NCBI RefSeq assembly: GCF_036226405.1
Contig: NZ_CP108464.1
Span: forward strand, 744,001-808,000
Reading direction: 5' to 3'
DNA from: Streptomyces sp. NBC_01260
Lineage (GTDB): Bacteria; Actinomycetota; Actinomycetes; Streptomycetales; Streptomycetaceae
Length of the DNA: 64,000 nucleotides
The notes below the pieces were generated by a model. The model worked only from the letters and a program-made list of their open reading frames with translations, made no database searches and was not told where the DNA came from. The position numbers were made by a program, and so were the translations under genes. Numbering within the stretch: the stretch's first letter is position 1; each line of letters begins with the position of its first letter. Below are positions 51,066-59,486 of the stretch, in pieces.

Positions 51066-51826
51066 CCCTCTTCCAGAAGTCCCTTGACGAAATCCAGCGA
51101 TTCACTCGGTGTCAGAGCCTGAGCTCGGATGATCCCGTACTGCTCCTCGATATCCCGCACAACGCCGCGCTCGGTGTGCAGACGGCTGTCTCGCTGAACT
51201 TCAACGTATGCCATCCTGCGCCCGTCGCCCTTTTCGATCAAGGTGAACGGCCCAGCAAGTCCGCAGTGTCCATGCCGATCGGTCGGCATGATCTGGATCT
51301 CCACGTTCCGCCGGTGGCCATGGAGGATGATCTGTTCCAGTTGGCCACGTTGCACGTCCCAGCCCCCGACCGGACGTCGCAGCACCGACTCCTCGATCAC
51401 GAAGCTCAGAGTTGGCATCGGCTTCCGAGCAAAGATCGCCTGCCGCGCCAGACGTGCCGACACGCGCTGCTCGATCGTCTCCTCGTCGAGAAGCGGTCTC
51501 CGCACAGCGAATACAGCGCGCGCGTACTCCTCTGTCTGCAACAGGCCAGGCACAGCCATCGTTGCGTACACGTGCAGGGTGATGGCCTCCGCCTCCAGCC
51601 GCGCCATATCCCGGAAGAACGGCGGATACTGCGCCCGCGCAAGCTCCTCCTTCAACGCCATCAGCAAGCCCCCGGCGCTCACCTCGGCCGACCGGCGCGG
51701 TCTGACCCCGCTGTTCTGGTCCCACGTACGCCCGTACGGGGAGGTGAACCTCGACATGGACACCCGGCTAACCTCACCGCGGCTGCCGCCGTTCCCGCGC
51801 CGCGCACCCCGGTGGACGAGCGGCAT
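51062..51826 (-). CDS. DUF5753 protein lacking the N-terminal helix-turn-helix
   Basis: From about residue 50 the translation is a typical DUF5753 effector domain: AGGLLMALKEELARAQYPPFFRDMARLEAEAI, VPGLLQTEEYARAVF, FVIEESVLRRPVGG, VEIQIMPTDRHGHCGLAGPFTLIE and ESLDFVKGLLEE. In complete proteins about 60-70 residues of XRE-type helix-turn-helix come first. Here they are replaced by an unrelated Arg/Ser-rich stretch (SRFTSPYGRTWDQ), so DNA binding has probably been lost. The given start is only the upstream limit; a start at 51667 (MALKEEL) would give the domain alone. It is coupled to the DUF397 gene and may be a decaying pair. Confidence 0.7.
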   Translation of the reverse strand: MPLVHRGARRGNGGSRGEVSRVSMSRFTSPYGRTWDQNSGVRPRRSAEVSAGGLLMALKEELARAQYPPFFRDMARLEAEAITLHVYATMAVPGLLQTEEYARAVFAVRRPLLDEETIEQRVSARLARQAIFARKPMPTLSFVIEESVLRRPVGGWDVQRGQLEQIILHGHRRNVEIQIMPTDRHGHCGLAGPFTLIEKGDGRRMAYVEVQRDSRLHTERGVVRDIEEQYGIIRAQALTPSESLDFVKGLLEEG

Positions 51827-51854
51827 CCGGCCCAGTCAGGCAGGCCGTAGAGTC

Positions 51855-51897
51855 GACAGTGGTCCGGAGTCAGCTGCAATTACTCCGGACCACTGTC
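51855..51897. repeat. 16-bp perfect inverted repeat with 11-nt loop
   Basis: GACAGTGGTCCGGAGT and its exact complement, in a 234-nt gap (51827-52060) with no recognisable gene. It sits where the truncated regulator's missing 5' part should be, so it may be a terminator or the scar of a lost element. Confidence 0.6.
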
Positions 51898-52060
51898 CCA
51901 GCCTGAAGGCTTCGCTACTCGTCGGCGTCCGGATTTTCGGCGGCGAGCGCATTGGCGACGCTGTGCCTGTTCACGACTGTACCGGCTCGCGATTCGGTGG
52001 CGGACTCCCAGTCCGGCCGCAGGCCCGACGGGGTGCCGTGTCGAGAATGCGTGGACGGGC

Positions 52061-52972
52061 CTACCTGACCTGCAAGACGACCTTGCCTTGAGTGTGACCG
52101 GCTTCAACGTGGCGGTGGGCGGCGGCGACGTGATCGAGTGGGTAGACAGTGACGCTGGGGATCGTGACAGCGCCTGTGCGGTACCACTCGACCACCTGCC
52201 GCAGACCAGGCGTCGTTCGGCCGCCGACACGGTGGAATCCGTACTTCTCAGCGCCTTCGGTATCGATCGTGGTCCCGATGCGGTCGAGGCCGGCGACGAG
52301 CTCCAGCGAGGCGGCGGTGGCATCGCCGCCGATCGCGTCGAGTGCGGCGTCGAGCCCTTGCGGTGCGATCTTGCGCACACGTTCAACGAGTCCGGGCCCG
52401 TAGGCCACCGGGATCGCGCCGAGGGAGCGCAGGTAGTCGTGGTTACGCTCACTCGCGGTACCGATGACGGTGGCGCCCCACAGCCTGGCGATCTGCACCG
52501 CCATCGTGCCGACCCCGCCCGCGGCAGCGTGCACGAGCAGCGTGTCGCCGTCCTTCACACCGCCGATCTGCTTCAGCGCGGTGTACGCGGTCTGGCCAAC
52601 GGTCGCGATTCCCCCTGCAACGTCCCAGCCCATCGACGCCGGTTTCGCGACGGTGTCCGCGGCCTCGATGACGACCCAGTCCGCGTAGCACTGGCCGGTG
52701 GCCGAACCCAGCACCTCGTCGCCGACCGCGATGCCTTCGACCCCGTCCCCGAGCTGGTCGACGATGCCCGCGTATTCATTGCCCAGACGCAGCGGGAACT
52801 GGGCCTGGGCAATGGCGGAGAAGTATCCGCCGCGCTGCTTGACATCAACCGGGTTGACGCCGGCGGTGTGTACTCGAATCCGTACCTGGGCGGGGCCAGG
52901 AGCAGGTTCGGGGACCTCGGCGAGCCGGAGGACTTCGGGGCCGCCGTAGCCGTCGATCACGACAGCACGCAT
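52061..52972 (-). CDS. Zinc-independent MDR-family NADPH:quinone oxidoreductase
   Basis: A 303-residue medium-chain reductase. A GroES-like N-terminal domain (MRAVVIDGYGGPEVLRLAEVPEPAPGPAQVRIRVHTAGVNPVDVK split over residues 1-45) is followed by a Rossmann domain with AAAGGVGTMAVQIARLWGA for NADPH. The catalytic zinc ligands of alcohol dehydrogenases are absent. It reduces quinones or enones in the cytoplasm. It lies downstream of the FMN reductase and MarR genes on the same strand (66-nt gap), so it is probably part of a redox-stress operon. Confidence 0.92.
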   Translation of the reverse strand: MRAVVIDGYGGPEVLRLAEVPEPAPGPAQVRIRVHTAGVNPVDVKQRGGYFSAIAQAQFPLRLGNEYAGIVDQLGDGVEGIAVGDEVLGSATGQCYADWVVIEAADTVAKPASMGWDVAGGIATVGQTAYTALKQIGGVKDGDTLLVHAAAGGVGTMAVQIARLWGATVIGTASERNHDYLRSLGAIPVAYGPGLVERVRKIAPQGLDAALDAIGGDATAASLELVAGLDRIGTTIDTEGAEKYGFHRVGGRTTPGLRQVVEWYRTGAVTIPSVTVYPLDHVAAAHRHVEAGHTQGKVVLQVR

Positions 52973-53038
52973 AGTGGCACTTCCTCGTTCTGTGGTTGTG
53001 GGTCTCGCGGCGGAAGGACGGATCGGACAGGAAAGCCG

Positions 53039-53599
53039 TCAGGCAGGGTAGGGCTCATCGGTGCGGCCCTGTTTCAAGGCATTCGTCCACCAGCCGAGTT
53101 GACCCAGCAGTTCGGTGGCCGCGTCGAGCGGGGCGTCCGGGGCGAGCGGCTGCCCGTCGGCGCCGAACAGGCTGTGGGCCCCGTGGAAGCTCACGCTGGC
53201 GCGAACGCTGACCATATGGAGTTCAGCTACGACCTGACGCAGTGATTCGACCGCACGCAGCCCGCCGGAGAGACCGCCGTACGAGACGAAAGCGACGGGC
53301 TTGGCCTGCCATTCGGTCCGGACACTGTCGAGCGCAGTCTTGAGCGGCCCGGGGAAGCTGTGGTTGTACTCAGGAGTCACGATCACGAAGGCGTCCGAGG
53401 CGCCGACCTGCTCGCTGAAGCGCGCCAACGCAGGGCTGGCGTCGAAAGACGGGGACAGGTCGACGTCGGCCAGGTCGAGGACATCAACGTCGAATGTCTC
53501 GTCCTTCCGAGCTATGTCAGCGAACCAGTGTCCTACGGTGGGACCGAACCGTCCCCTGCGGGTGCTGGCGATCACCACGGTGAGCTTGGGACGGGTCAC
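53039..53599 (-). CDS. NADPH-dependent FMN reductase (flavodoxin-like fold)
   Basis: A 186-residue flavoprotein of the NADPH-dependent FMN reductase/azoreductase family. The phosphate loop is IASTRRGRFGPTVGHWF, the isoalloxazine loop TPEYNHSFPGPLKTALD, and a later contact FVSYGGLSGGLRA. It reduces FMN, quinones or azo compounds. The GTG at 53599 overlaps the marR stop (GTGA), so expression is tied to the MarR regulator. Confidence 0.93.
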   Translation of the reverse strand: MTRPKLTVVIASTRRGRFGPTVGHWFADIARKDETFDVDVLDLADVDLSPSFDASPALARFSEQVGASDAFVIVTPEYNHSFPGPLKTALDSVRTEWQAKPVAFVSYGGLSGGLRAVESLRQVVAELHMVSVRASVSFHGAHSLFGADGQPLAPDAPLDAATELLGQLGWWTNALKQGRTDEPYPA

Positions 53600-54150
53600 T
53601 GTTGTCTCCGGCTTTCAGAAGGTACGGACGCTCTTTCATGGGAGCGTTTCTCAAGGGTCACGGCGAGAGCCTGTTGGGAGGCGTCCATAGCGGCAATCAA
53701 AGCGGCGCGGCCCTCGGACGAGAGGTGGGAGAAGGCCGCCTCCTCCAACTCGGCCCACGCATCCCGCACCGCAGGACACAAGGTGCGCCCGGCGTCGGTG
53801 ATGCTGACGTCGAGCGCCCGGCGGTCACTGCGCGACGGACTGCGGGTGATCAGCCCGGCGCGCTCCATCGCTTGCAGGGTCGCGCTGGTGGTTGACCGGT
53901 CGCGGTACAGATAGCGGACGAGGTCACCCTGCGGCAGCGTCCCGTGTTCCTCCAAGCGCAGCAGGATGAGCTCTTGCGGCGGTGGGACGCCGATCCTGGC
54001 CAGCAGAGCGGTGCCGAGCTGTGCGTGCGCCCGCAGCAGCCGCAGGAGAGCGGAGCCGACCGGAGCCTCCGGTACGTGAACGCCTCCTCCGGGCCGGCCG
54101 CTCGGCGGTTCCCGTTCGGGGGGTGAGGGATTGAGCGATGCGTCGGGCAT
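53596..54150 (-). CDS. MarR-family regulator of the reductase operon and MFS pump
   Basis: A 184-residue MarR protein: a Pro-rich N-terminal tail (1-30), dimer helices, and a winged helix (QGDLVRYLYRDRSTTSATLQAMERAGLITRSPSRSDRRALDVSITDAG). It is divergent from an MFS exporter. Two GTTGGCATGCC sites lie between the two genes, one being a perfect 16-bp palindrome over the MFS start codon. The likely role is to repress both directions until a drug or quinone binds. Confidence 0.93.
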   Translation of the reverse strand: MPDASLNPSPPEREPPSGRPGGGVHVPEAPVGSALLRLLRAHAQLGTALLARIGVPPPQELILLRLEEHGTLPQGDLVRYLYRDRSTTSATLQAMERAGLITRSPSRSDRRALDVSITDAGRTLCPAVRDAWAELEEAAFSHLSSEGRAALIAAMDASQQALAVTLEKRSHERASVPSESRRQQ

Positions 54151-54168
54151 GGGGCAACGCTAACACTT

Positions 54169-54204
54169 TGTTGGCATGCCATCTATTCTGTTGGCATGCC
54201 AACA
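54169..54204. promoter_or_regulatory. Tandem MarR operators (TGTTGGCATGCC) over the MFS start
   Basis: The perfect palindrome TGTTGGCATGCCAACA is at 54189-54204, and TGTTGGCATGCC with an imperfect right arm begins at 54169; the centres are exactly 20 bp apart. TAACAC (54161) and TATTCT (54184) with a 17-nt gap give a plausible promoter whose start would fall at or near the MFS ATG (54196). Confidence 0.75.
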
Positions 54205-55662
54205 ATCAAAGCGCCGGGGCTGGATCGCGGACTGATCGTGCTCGCCGCGGTGCTGCTTGCCGGCGCTGTCGCCTCCCTGCTGGACACGACGATCGTCAGC
54301 GTCGCTCTGGAGTCCATCGCCCGGGACTTCGGCGCCTCCGAGAACTCGTTCCAGTGGGTCAGCACCGCCTACCTGCTCACCCTCGCTCTGGTCACCCCGC
54401 TCGTCGGATGGAGTGTCGACCGCTTCGGTGCCAAGCCGATGTGGATGTTCTCGATCACTCTGTTCCTGCTCGGCTCGGTGCTCTGCGGCACCGCGTGGTC
54501 GATCACCAGCCTCGTCGTCTTCCGGGTCGTCAAGGGCATCGGCGGAGGCATGATCCTCCCGCTGTGCCAGGCGATCCTTGCGCAGGCGGCAGGGCCCCAA
54601 CGGTTCGGCCGGGTCATGAGCCTGATCGCCCTGCCCGCGCAGCTCGCGCCGATCGTCGGTCCCGTGCTCGGCGGCTTCATCATCGATGGTCTCGGCTGGC
54701 GCTGGATCTTCTTCGTCAACGTGCCGATATGTATCGTCGCGCTGGTCCTGGCCTGGCGGATACTCCCAGCGCCCGGCGGACGTCATGCCGCCCCCGTCGA
54801 CCGGGGCGGCCTCTTGCTCCTGCCGCCCGGTCTTGGTCTCCTGGTCTACGGCTTCTCCCGCTTCCACGACACTGAGGGCTTCACCAACCCTGTCACCATG
54901 CTGGTCCTGTCCGCGGGTATCGCGCTCCTGGGCGGGTTCGCCGTCCATGCCCTGCGAACCGTAAATCCGCTGCTCGACCTGCGGTTGTTCTCCTCCCGCG
55001 CGTTCTCCGCTTCCTCCGTACTGATCTTCCTCCACGGCGTTGCCGTCTACGGGCCGCTCTTCCTGCTGCCCCTGTTCTACGCCCGCACTCGCGGCTACGA
55101 CGCCGGCACCATCGGATGGCTACTCGCACCACAAGGACTGGGAACCCTGCTGGCAATCGCGTTCGCCGGCGTGCTGGCCGACCGATACGGATCGCGACCG
55201 CTGGTGCTGTGGGGCACGGCCGTTACCGCTCTCGGAACCGTGGTCTTCACCCAGCTCTTCGCCGCGCCGGACGATATCCTGCTCAGCGTCTCCTTGTTCG
55301 TACGAGGTCTCGGTCTTGGATTCGTCGGGGTGGCCATCACCGCCGGGGCGTACCGTGACATCTCCGCGGTAGCCATCGCCGGAGCGACCGGCATGATCAG
55401 CGTCGTCCAACGGCTCGGCGCGTCGTTCGGCACCGCCGTGATCGCCGTCATCTTGGCCGTCCAACTCCCGAATGCGTCGACGTTGCCCGGAAGCGGGCAC
55501 ATCGCGAGCGCCTACGGCAACACCTTCTGGTGGATGCTGACCTTCACGCTCATCAGCTTCATCCCCGCCGCCGTCCTCCCGAGGCCCCGGTCCAAGCGTC
55601 CGAGTGGTACGGCACAGCCCGCCGATACGGATCCGACACCCGAGCGTGGACCGCTGGCCTAG
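54196..55662 (+). CDS. MFS multidrug exporter, DHA2 (14-TMS) type
   Basis: A 488-residue transporter of the EmrB/QacA-like DHA2 group: LDTTIVSVALESIARDF in helix 1, WVSTAYLLTLALVTPLVGWSVDRFGAKPMW (loop 2-3 signature), IGGGMILPL and PVLGGFIIDGLGWRWIFFVNVPI (antiporter motif). It probably extrudes hydrophobic drugs or quinones by proton exchange. There is no ribosome site before the ATG, which lies inside the operator; a leaderless transcript is likely. The stop codon is TAG, whose last base belongs to the IS5-type element inserted at that point; before insertion it would have been TAA. Confidence 0.92.
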   Translation: MPTIKAPGLDRGLIVLAAVLLAGAVASLLDTTIVSVALESIARDFGASENSFQWVSTAYLLTLALVTPLVGWSVDRFGAKPMWMFSITLFLLGSVLCGTAWSITSLVVFRVVKGIGGGMILPLCQAILAQAAGPQRFGRVMSLIALPAQLAPIVGPVLGGFIIDGLGWRWIFFVNVPICIVALVLAWRILPAPGGRHAAPVDRGGLLLLPPGLGLLVYGFSRFHDTEGFTNPVTMLVLSAGIALLGGFAVHALRTVNPLLDLRLFSSRAFSASSVLIFLHGVAVYGPLFLLPLFYARTRGYDAGTIGWLLAPQGLGTLLAIAFAGVLADRYGSRPLVLWGTAVTALGTVVFTQLFAAPDDILLSVSLFVRGLGLGFVGVAITAGAYRDISAVAIAGATGMISVVQRLGASFGTAVIAVILAVQLPNASTLPGSGHIASAYGNTFWWMLTFTLISFIPAAVLPRPRSKRPSGTAQPADTDPTPERGPLA

Positions 55663-56664
55663 GTCCTGTTTCTCGGATCATGTACGGAGCCAGATCATGA
55701 GTGCTGCGAGTGTGACGGTGCCGAGGTAGATGTAGGCGCGTTTCTCGTAGCGGGTCGCGACGGCGCGGAAGCCTTTGAGGCGGTTGATGGTGCGTTCGAC
55801 GGTGTTGCGCTTCTTGTAGAGCTCGCTGTCGAAACCGGTAGGCCGACCGCCGCGTGAACCTCGGTTCTTGCGGTGTCTCTGCTGGTCGAGACGTTCGGGG
55901 ATGGTGTGCCGGATTCCGCGTCGTCGCAGGTAGCGGCGGTTCTTCCGGGACGTGTAGGCCTTGTCCGCCAAGACATGGTCGGGCCGGGTGCGTGGCCGGC
56001 CGACTCCGGCTCGCGGCACCAGAACCTGTTCCAGCACCCGCTCGAGCTGGGGTCCGTCTCCGTAGTGTCCGGGTGTCAGGACGAAGGCGAGGGGCGGCAT
56101 CGTCCCTCGGCAACGAGGTGGATCTTGGTGGTGAATCCTCCGCGGGAACGTCCCAGACATTCGCCGACCTGACCACCTCCTCCAGGCGGATGGTCAGTCT
56201 CCGCAGTACCGGATCGACCTGGTTCGTCCCCCACTTGGCCCCCCTTTGAGGGACGGCGGCCGGGGGCGCTTTCCTCGCACCGGCGGCGTGCTGGTGGGCT
56301 CGCACGGCTGTCGAGTCCACCGACACGTCCCAGTCGATGCCGCCCTCGGCGTCCTCGGCTACCTGGATGCGAGACAGCAGCATCTGCCAGGTTCCATCGG
56401 CTGACCAGCGACGATGTCGTTTATAGACCGTCTCCCATGGCCCGAATCGCTCCGGCAGATCCCGCCACTGCACGCCGGTCCGCACCCGGTAGAGAACCCC
56501 GTTGATCACCCGGCGGTGATCGCTCCACCGACCTCCACGCGTACCACCAGGAGGTAGGAACGACTCCAGCCGATCCCACTCCGCATTCGTCAGATCCCCA
56601 CGGCCCATGAACCCAGCCTGGCCCCAACACCCCTCGCAGGTCAGGAGATCCGAGAAACAGGACC
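55662..56664. mobile_element. IS5-family insertion sequence (about 1.0 kb, complete ends)
   Basis: Bounded by 18-bp perfect terminal inverted repeats, GGTCCTGTTTCTCGGATC at 55662-55679 and its complement at 56647-56664. The flanks read TA on both sides (55660-55661 and 56665-56666), consistent with a TA target duplication. Inside is one DDE transposase region on the minus strand, broken by frame changes. Confidence 0.9.
55678..56608 (-). pseudogene. IS5-type DDE transposase, frame-disrupted
   Basis: The first part begins MGRGDLTNAEWDRLESFLPPGG and runs through GVQWRDLPERFGPWETVYKRHRRWSADGTW to DVSVDSTAVRAHQHAAGA (first catalytic Asp). The next recognisable segment, ECLGRSRGGFTTKIHLVAEGR, is in a second frame. 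The rest, PLAFVLTPGHYGDGPQ to VLADKAYTSRKNR (second Asp) and NTVERTINRLKGFRAVATRYEKRA (Glu), is in a third. Each change is a -1 step, near 56160-56200 and 56105. One could be programmed, as in many IS5 relatives, but two suggest decay. Confidence 0.8.
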
Positions 56665-56793
56665 TAATACAGCTCTCACGAAATCACGACGAAGCGTCAA
56701 GCGGTGTCTGGGCTCGACGATACCGCTCAAGAATCGACCGATTGATGAGCAAGATCAATAAGTGGCGGCGCACAGCCGGATCGACGCCGGATC

Positions 56794-57558
56794 ATGCCCA
56801 TAAAACGGTGTCAGAAAGTCGATGTGCTCAAGAACTTGAGGAGCAACGTTTTCTGTACGATCTGGCAGGTGCAGCCACCCCAGGACGACGACACCGCCGA
56901 TCTCCTCGCACCCGTTCCGGCCGTACGGACCGGCAGCCTCGTGGGATACGCACGCGTGTCCACCAAGGGGCAGTTGCTCGACCGGCAGATCCACGCACTC
57001 ACCGAGGCAGGGTGCATCCGGATCTTCGCCGACAAGAAGTCCGGCAGGAACGCCGAGCGCGAGGAACTGTGGAAGGCCCTCGACTACCTGCGCGAGGACG
57101 ACACCCTCGTCGTCCCGTCGCTGGACCGGCTTGGCCGTTCCATCCAGGACCTCATCGCGATCGTGTCCGGCCTGCGCAAGCGTGGCGTCGGCTTCACCGC
57201 GCTGCACGAGGCGCTGGACACGACCACGCCCGGCGGGCGCCTGGTTTTCCACGTGTTCGCGGCACTGGCGGAATTCATCCGCGAACTCATCGTGCAGGGC
57301 ACCAACGAGAGCCTGGACGCCGCTCGTGCCCGCGGCGCCCGACTCGGTCGCCCGCGGGCGATGACGGAGGAGCAGGTACGTCACGCCCGCGACCTGCTCG
57401 CCCGCCCGGAGAACACCGTCACCTCGATCGCGAAGCTCCTTGGCTTCTCCAGGAACACGATCTACAACTACGTGCCCGAGCTGAAGGGCGGTCGCCTCGC
57501 ACTCAATGAGGCGACGAGTACGCCGGAACTGTCCCAACCCACCAGGTCCGAGGACTGA
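56794..57558 (+). CDS. Serine recombinase, Tn3-type resolvase family
   Basis: A resolvase/invertase: LVGYARVSTKGQLLDRQIHALTEAGC carries the catalytic serine, VVPSLDRLGRSIQDL the arginine helix, and LVFHVFAALAEFIRELI the E-helix. A C-terminal helix-turn-helix follows (TVTSIAKLLGFSRNTIYNYVPEL). The frame gives 254 residues; a GTG at 56869 would give 229, nearer the usual size, and neither start has a good ribosome site. Its stop (57556-57558) lies in the first bases of the IS1182-type element, so the C-terminus may have been altered by that insertion. No Tn3 transposase is in the window. Confidence 0.85.
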   Translation: MPIKRCQKVDVLKNLRSNVFCTIWQVQPPQDDDTADLLAPVPAVRTGSLVGYARVSTKGQLLDRQIHALTEAGCIRIFADKKSGRNAEREELWKALDYLREDDTLVVPSLDRLGRSIQDLIAIVSGLRKRGVGFTALHEALDTTTPGGRLVFHVFAALAEFIRELIVQGTNESLDAARARGARLGRPRAMTEEQVRHARDLLARPENTVTSIAKLLGFSRNTIYNYVPELKGGRLALNEATSTPELSQPTRSED

Positions 57559-59465
57559 TCACCGCCGTTTGCGGCTGGTGACGATCCTGCTCGCTTATTC
57601 CGTACCCAGCAGGCCTGACGGCTCGTTGGGCAGGACAGCAGCGGCCGTCTTGACGTTCCCGGTCGCGGGTGGGGTGTGGAAATGTCGATGCAGCCGAGGC
57701 CGTGGCCGAAGGTGCCTGAGCTGACCGCGCAGGTGGCGCGGGCGGTGGCGGCACGGGGCCCGTACCCGTTGGCGATGCGGGTCCGTGACGAGCTGGGCGA
57801 GTTGTTCGCGGACGCCGAGTTCGCCGAGGCTTTCGGAGCCAGAGGGCTGCCAGGCTGGTCACCGGGCCGGCTCGCGCTGGTGACGGTGTTGCAGTTCGCC
57901 GAGAACCTCACTGACCGGGGGGCAGTGCATCGGGTGCGGTACGGCATGGACCTGAAATACGCGCTCAGCCTGGAGCTGGATGATCCCGGGTTCGACGCCT
58001 CGGTGCTGTCCGAGTTCCGCACGCGGTTGGTCGAGCACGGGATGGAGGAGAAGGTGCTCGACCTGCTGCTGACCGCGCTCAAGGACGGGGGCTTGGTGAA
58101 GGCGGGAGGCAAGCAGCGTACTGACTCCACCCGCGTGCTGGCGGCGGTCCGTGATCTGAACAGGCTGGAGCTGGCCGGGGAGACGCTGCGGGCCGCGCTG
58201 GAGGCGGCTGGCCTGCGCGGCCCCGGACTGGCTGATCCAGGCGGTGCCCGTTCGGGAATGGGCCGAGCGCTATGGACCGCGGATTCACTCCTGGCATCCG
58301 TCGGCTTCTACGAGCAGGCGCGAGGAGATGGCCCTGGCTTACGGCCGGGACGGGTTCGCGCTGCTGGAGGCGGTGCACGCGCCTGACGCCCCAGCCTGGC
58401 TGCGCGAACTCCCGGCGGTGCAGGTCCTGCGCACGATGTGTGTGCAGAACTACCACCGTGCCGTGACCGAGGCCGAGGCGGAGGCGGAGGTGAAGCGCCG
58501 GGAGAGCAAAGACCTCCCGCCCGGCAGACTGCGGCTGGTCTCCCCGTACGACACGGACGCGCGCTACGGCCTCAAGCAGGGCTCCTGGTGGACCGGCTAC
58601 AAGGTCCACATCAGTGAGTCCTGCGACGAAATTGATGACCACGACGCGCCCGCCGGCCAGGCGACGATCCCTGGAGCCGACGGACCGCCGCCGCGCTTGA
58701 TCACCAGTATCGCGACCACCGACGCCACAGTGACCGACGCGGAAATGACTGAACCGGTCCATCACATGCTCGCAGGCGGTGGTCTTCTGCCCGCCGAGCA
58801 CTTCCTCGATTCCGGTTATGCCTCCGCCGAGTTGATCGTGGGGATGAAGAAGAGTTTCGGGGTCACCATGGTCACTCCGGTCCTGATGAACAGCTCGCCC
58901 CAGGCACGTGCCGGCGCGGGGTTCGACCGCACCGCGTTCACCATCGACTGGGAAAATCGGCAGGCCACCTGCCCACGCGGGGACACCAGCACCTGGTGGA
59001 GCCCCGCGACCCAGCGCGGGACCACGGCCATCGTCATCAAATTCGACAAGGAAACATGTCGCCCCTGCCCGGTTCGGGGCCAGTGCACCCGCTCGAAGAC
59101 CGGCGGCCGGACCCTGTCCCTGCAACCCCGCGAGGTGCAAGAAGTCCTCGACCATGCCCGCCTCCAGCAGGGCGACGATGAGTGGCGAGCCAAGTACGGA
59201 ACCCGCGCGGGCATCGAGGGAACCATCCACCAGGCCGTCGCGGTCACCGGAATGAGACGTGCCCGCTACCTCGGCCTCCAGAAGACCCACCTGGAGCACT
59301 CTTTCTCCGCCGCTGCGCTCAACCTCATCCGCCTCGATGCCTGGTGGAACGGCCACCCGCTCGACCACACCCGCATCAGCCACCTTGCCCGACTCAGCCT
59401 TTCCCTCGCCGCGTGACCGAACAAGCCAGCAGGATCGCCACCAGCCACAAACGGCGGCGATCAGT
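57554..59465. mobile_element. IS1182-family insertion sequence (about 1.9 kb)
   Basis: The ends carry long imperfect inverted repeats sharing ACTGATC-RCCGCCGTTTG and GGCTGGTG-CGATCCTGCT (57554 onward and, inverted, up to 59465). It encodes one transposase in two frames. The left end overlaps the recombinase stop and the right end lies 21 nt from the STAND gene's stop. GATC at both edges may be the target or part of the repeat. Confidence 0.85.
57676..59416 (+). pseudogene. IS1182-type transposase, split by a frameshift
   Basis: The first frame (from 57676; MSMQPRPWPKVPEL at 57682) covers the N-terminal DUF772-like domain, LALVTVLQFAENLTDRGAVHRVRYGMDLKYAL and FRTRLVEHGMEEKVLDLLL, to about 58225 (ALEAAGLRGP). 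From there the protein-like sequence continues one frame over: DWLIQAVPVREWAERYGPRI. It goes on through VSPYDTDARYGLKQGSWWTGYKVHIS, AEHFLDSGYASAELI and ARYLGLQKTHLEHSFSAAALNLIRLDAWWNG. One base inserted in the G/C run near 58230 would explain it. Unless programmed shifting occurs, it is inactive. Confidence 0.85.
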
Positions 59466-59486
59466 TCGCGCCGGGGCACCTCCGCT

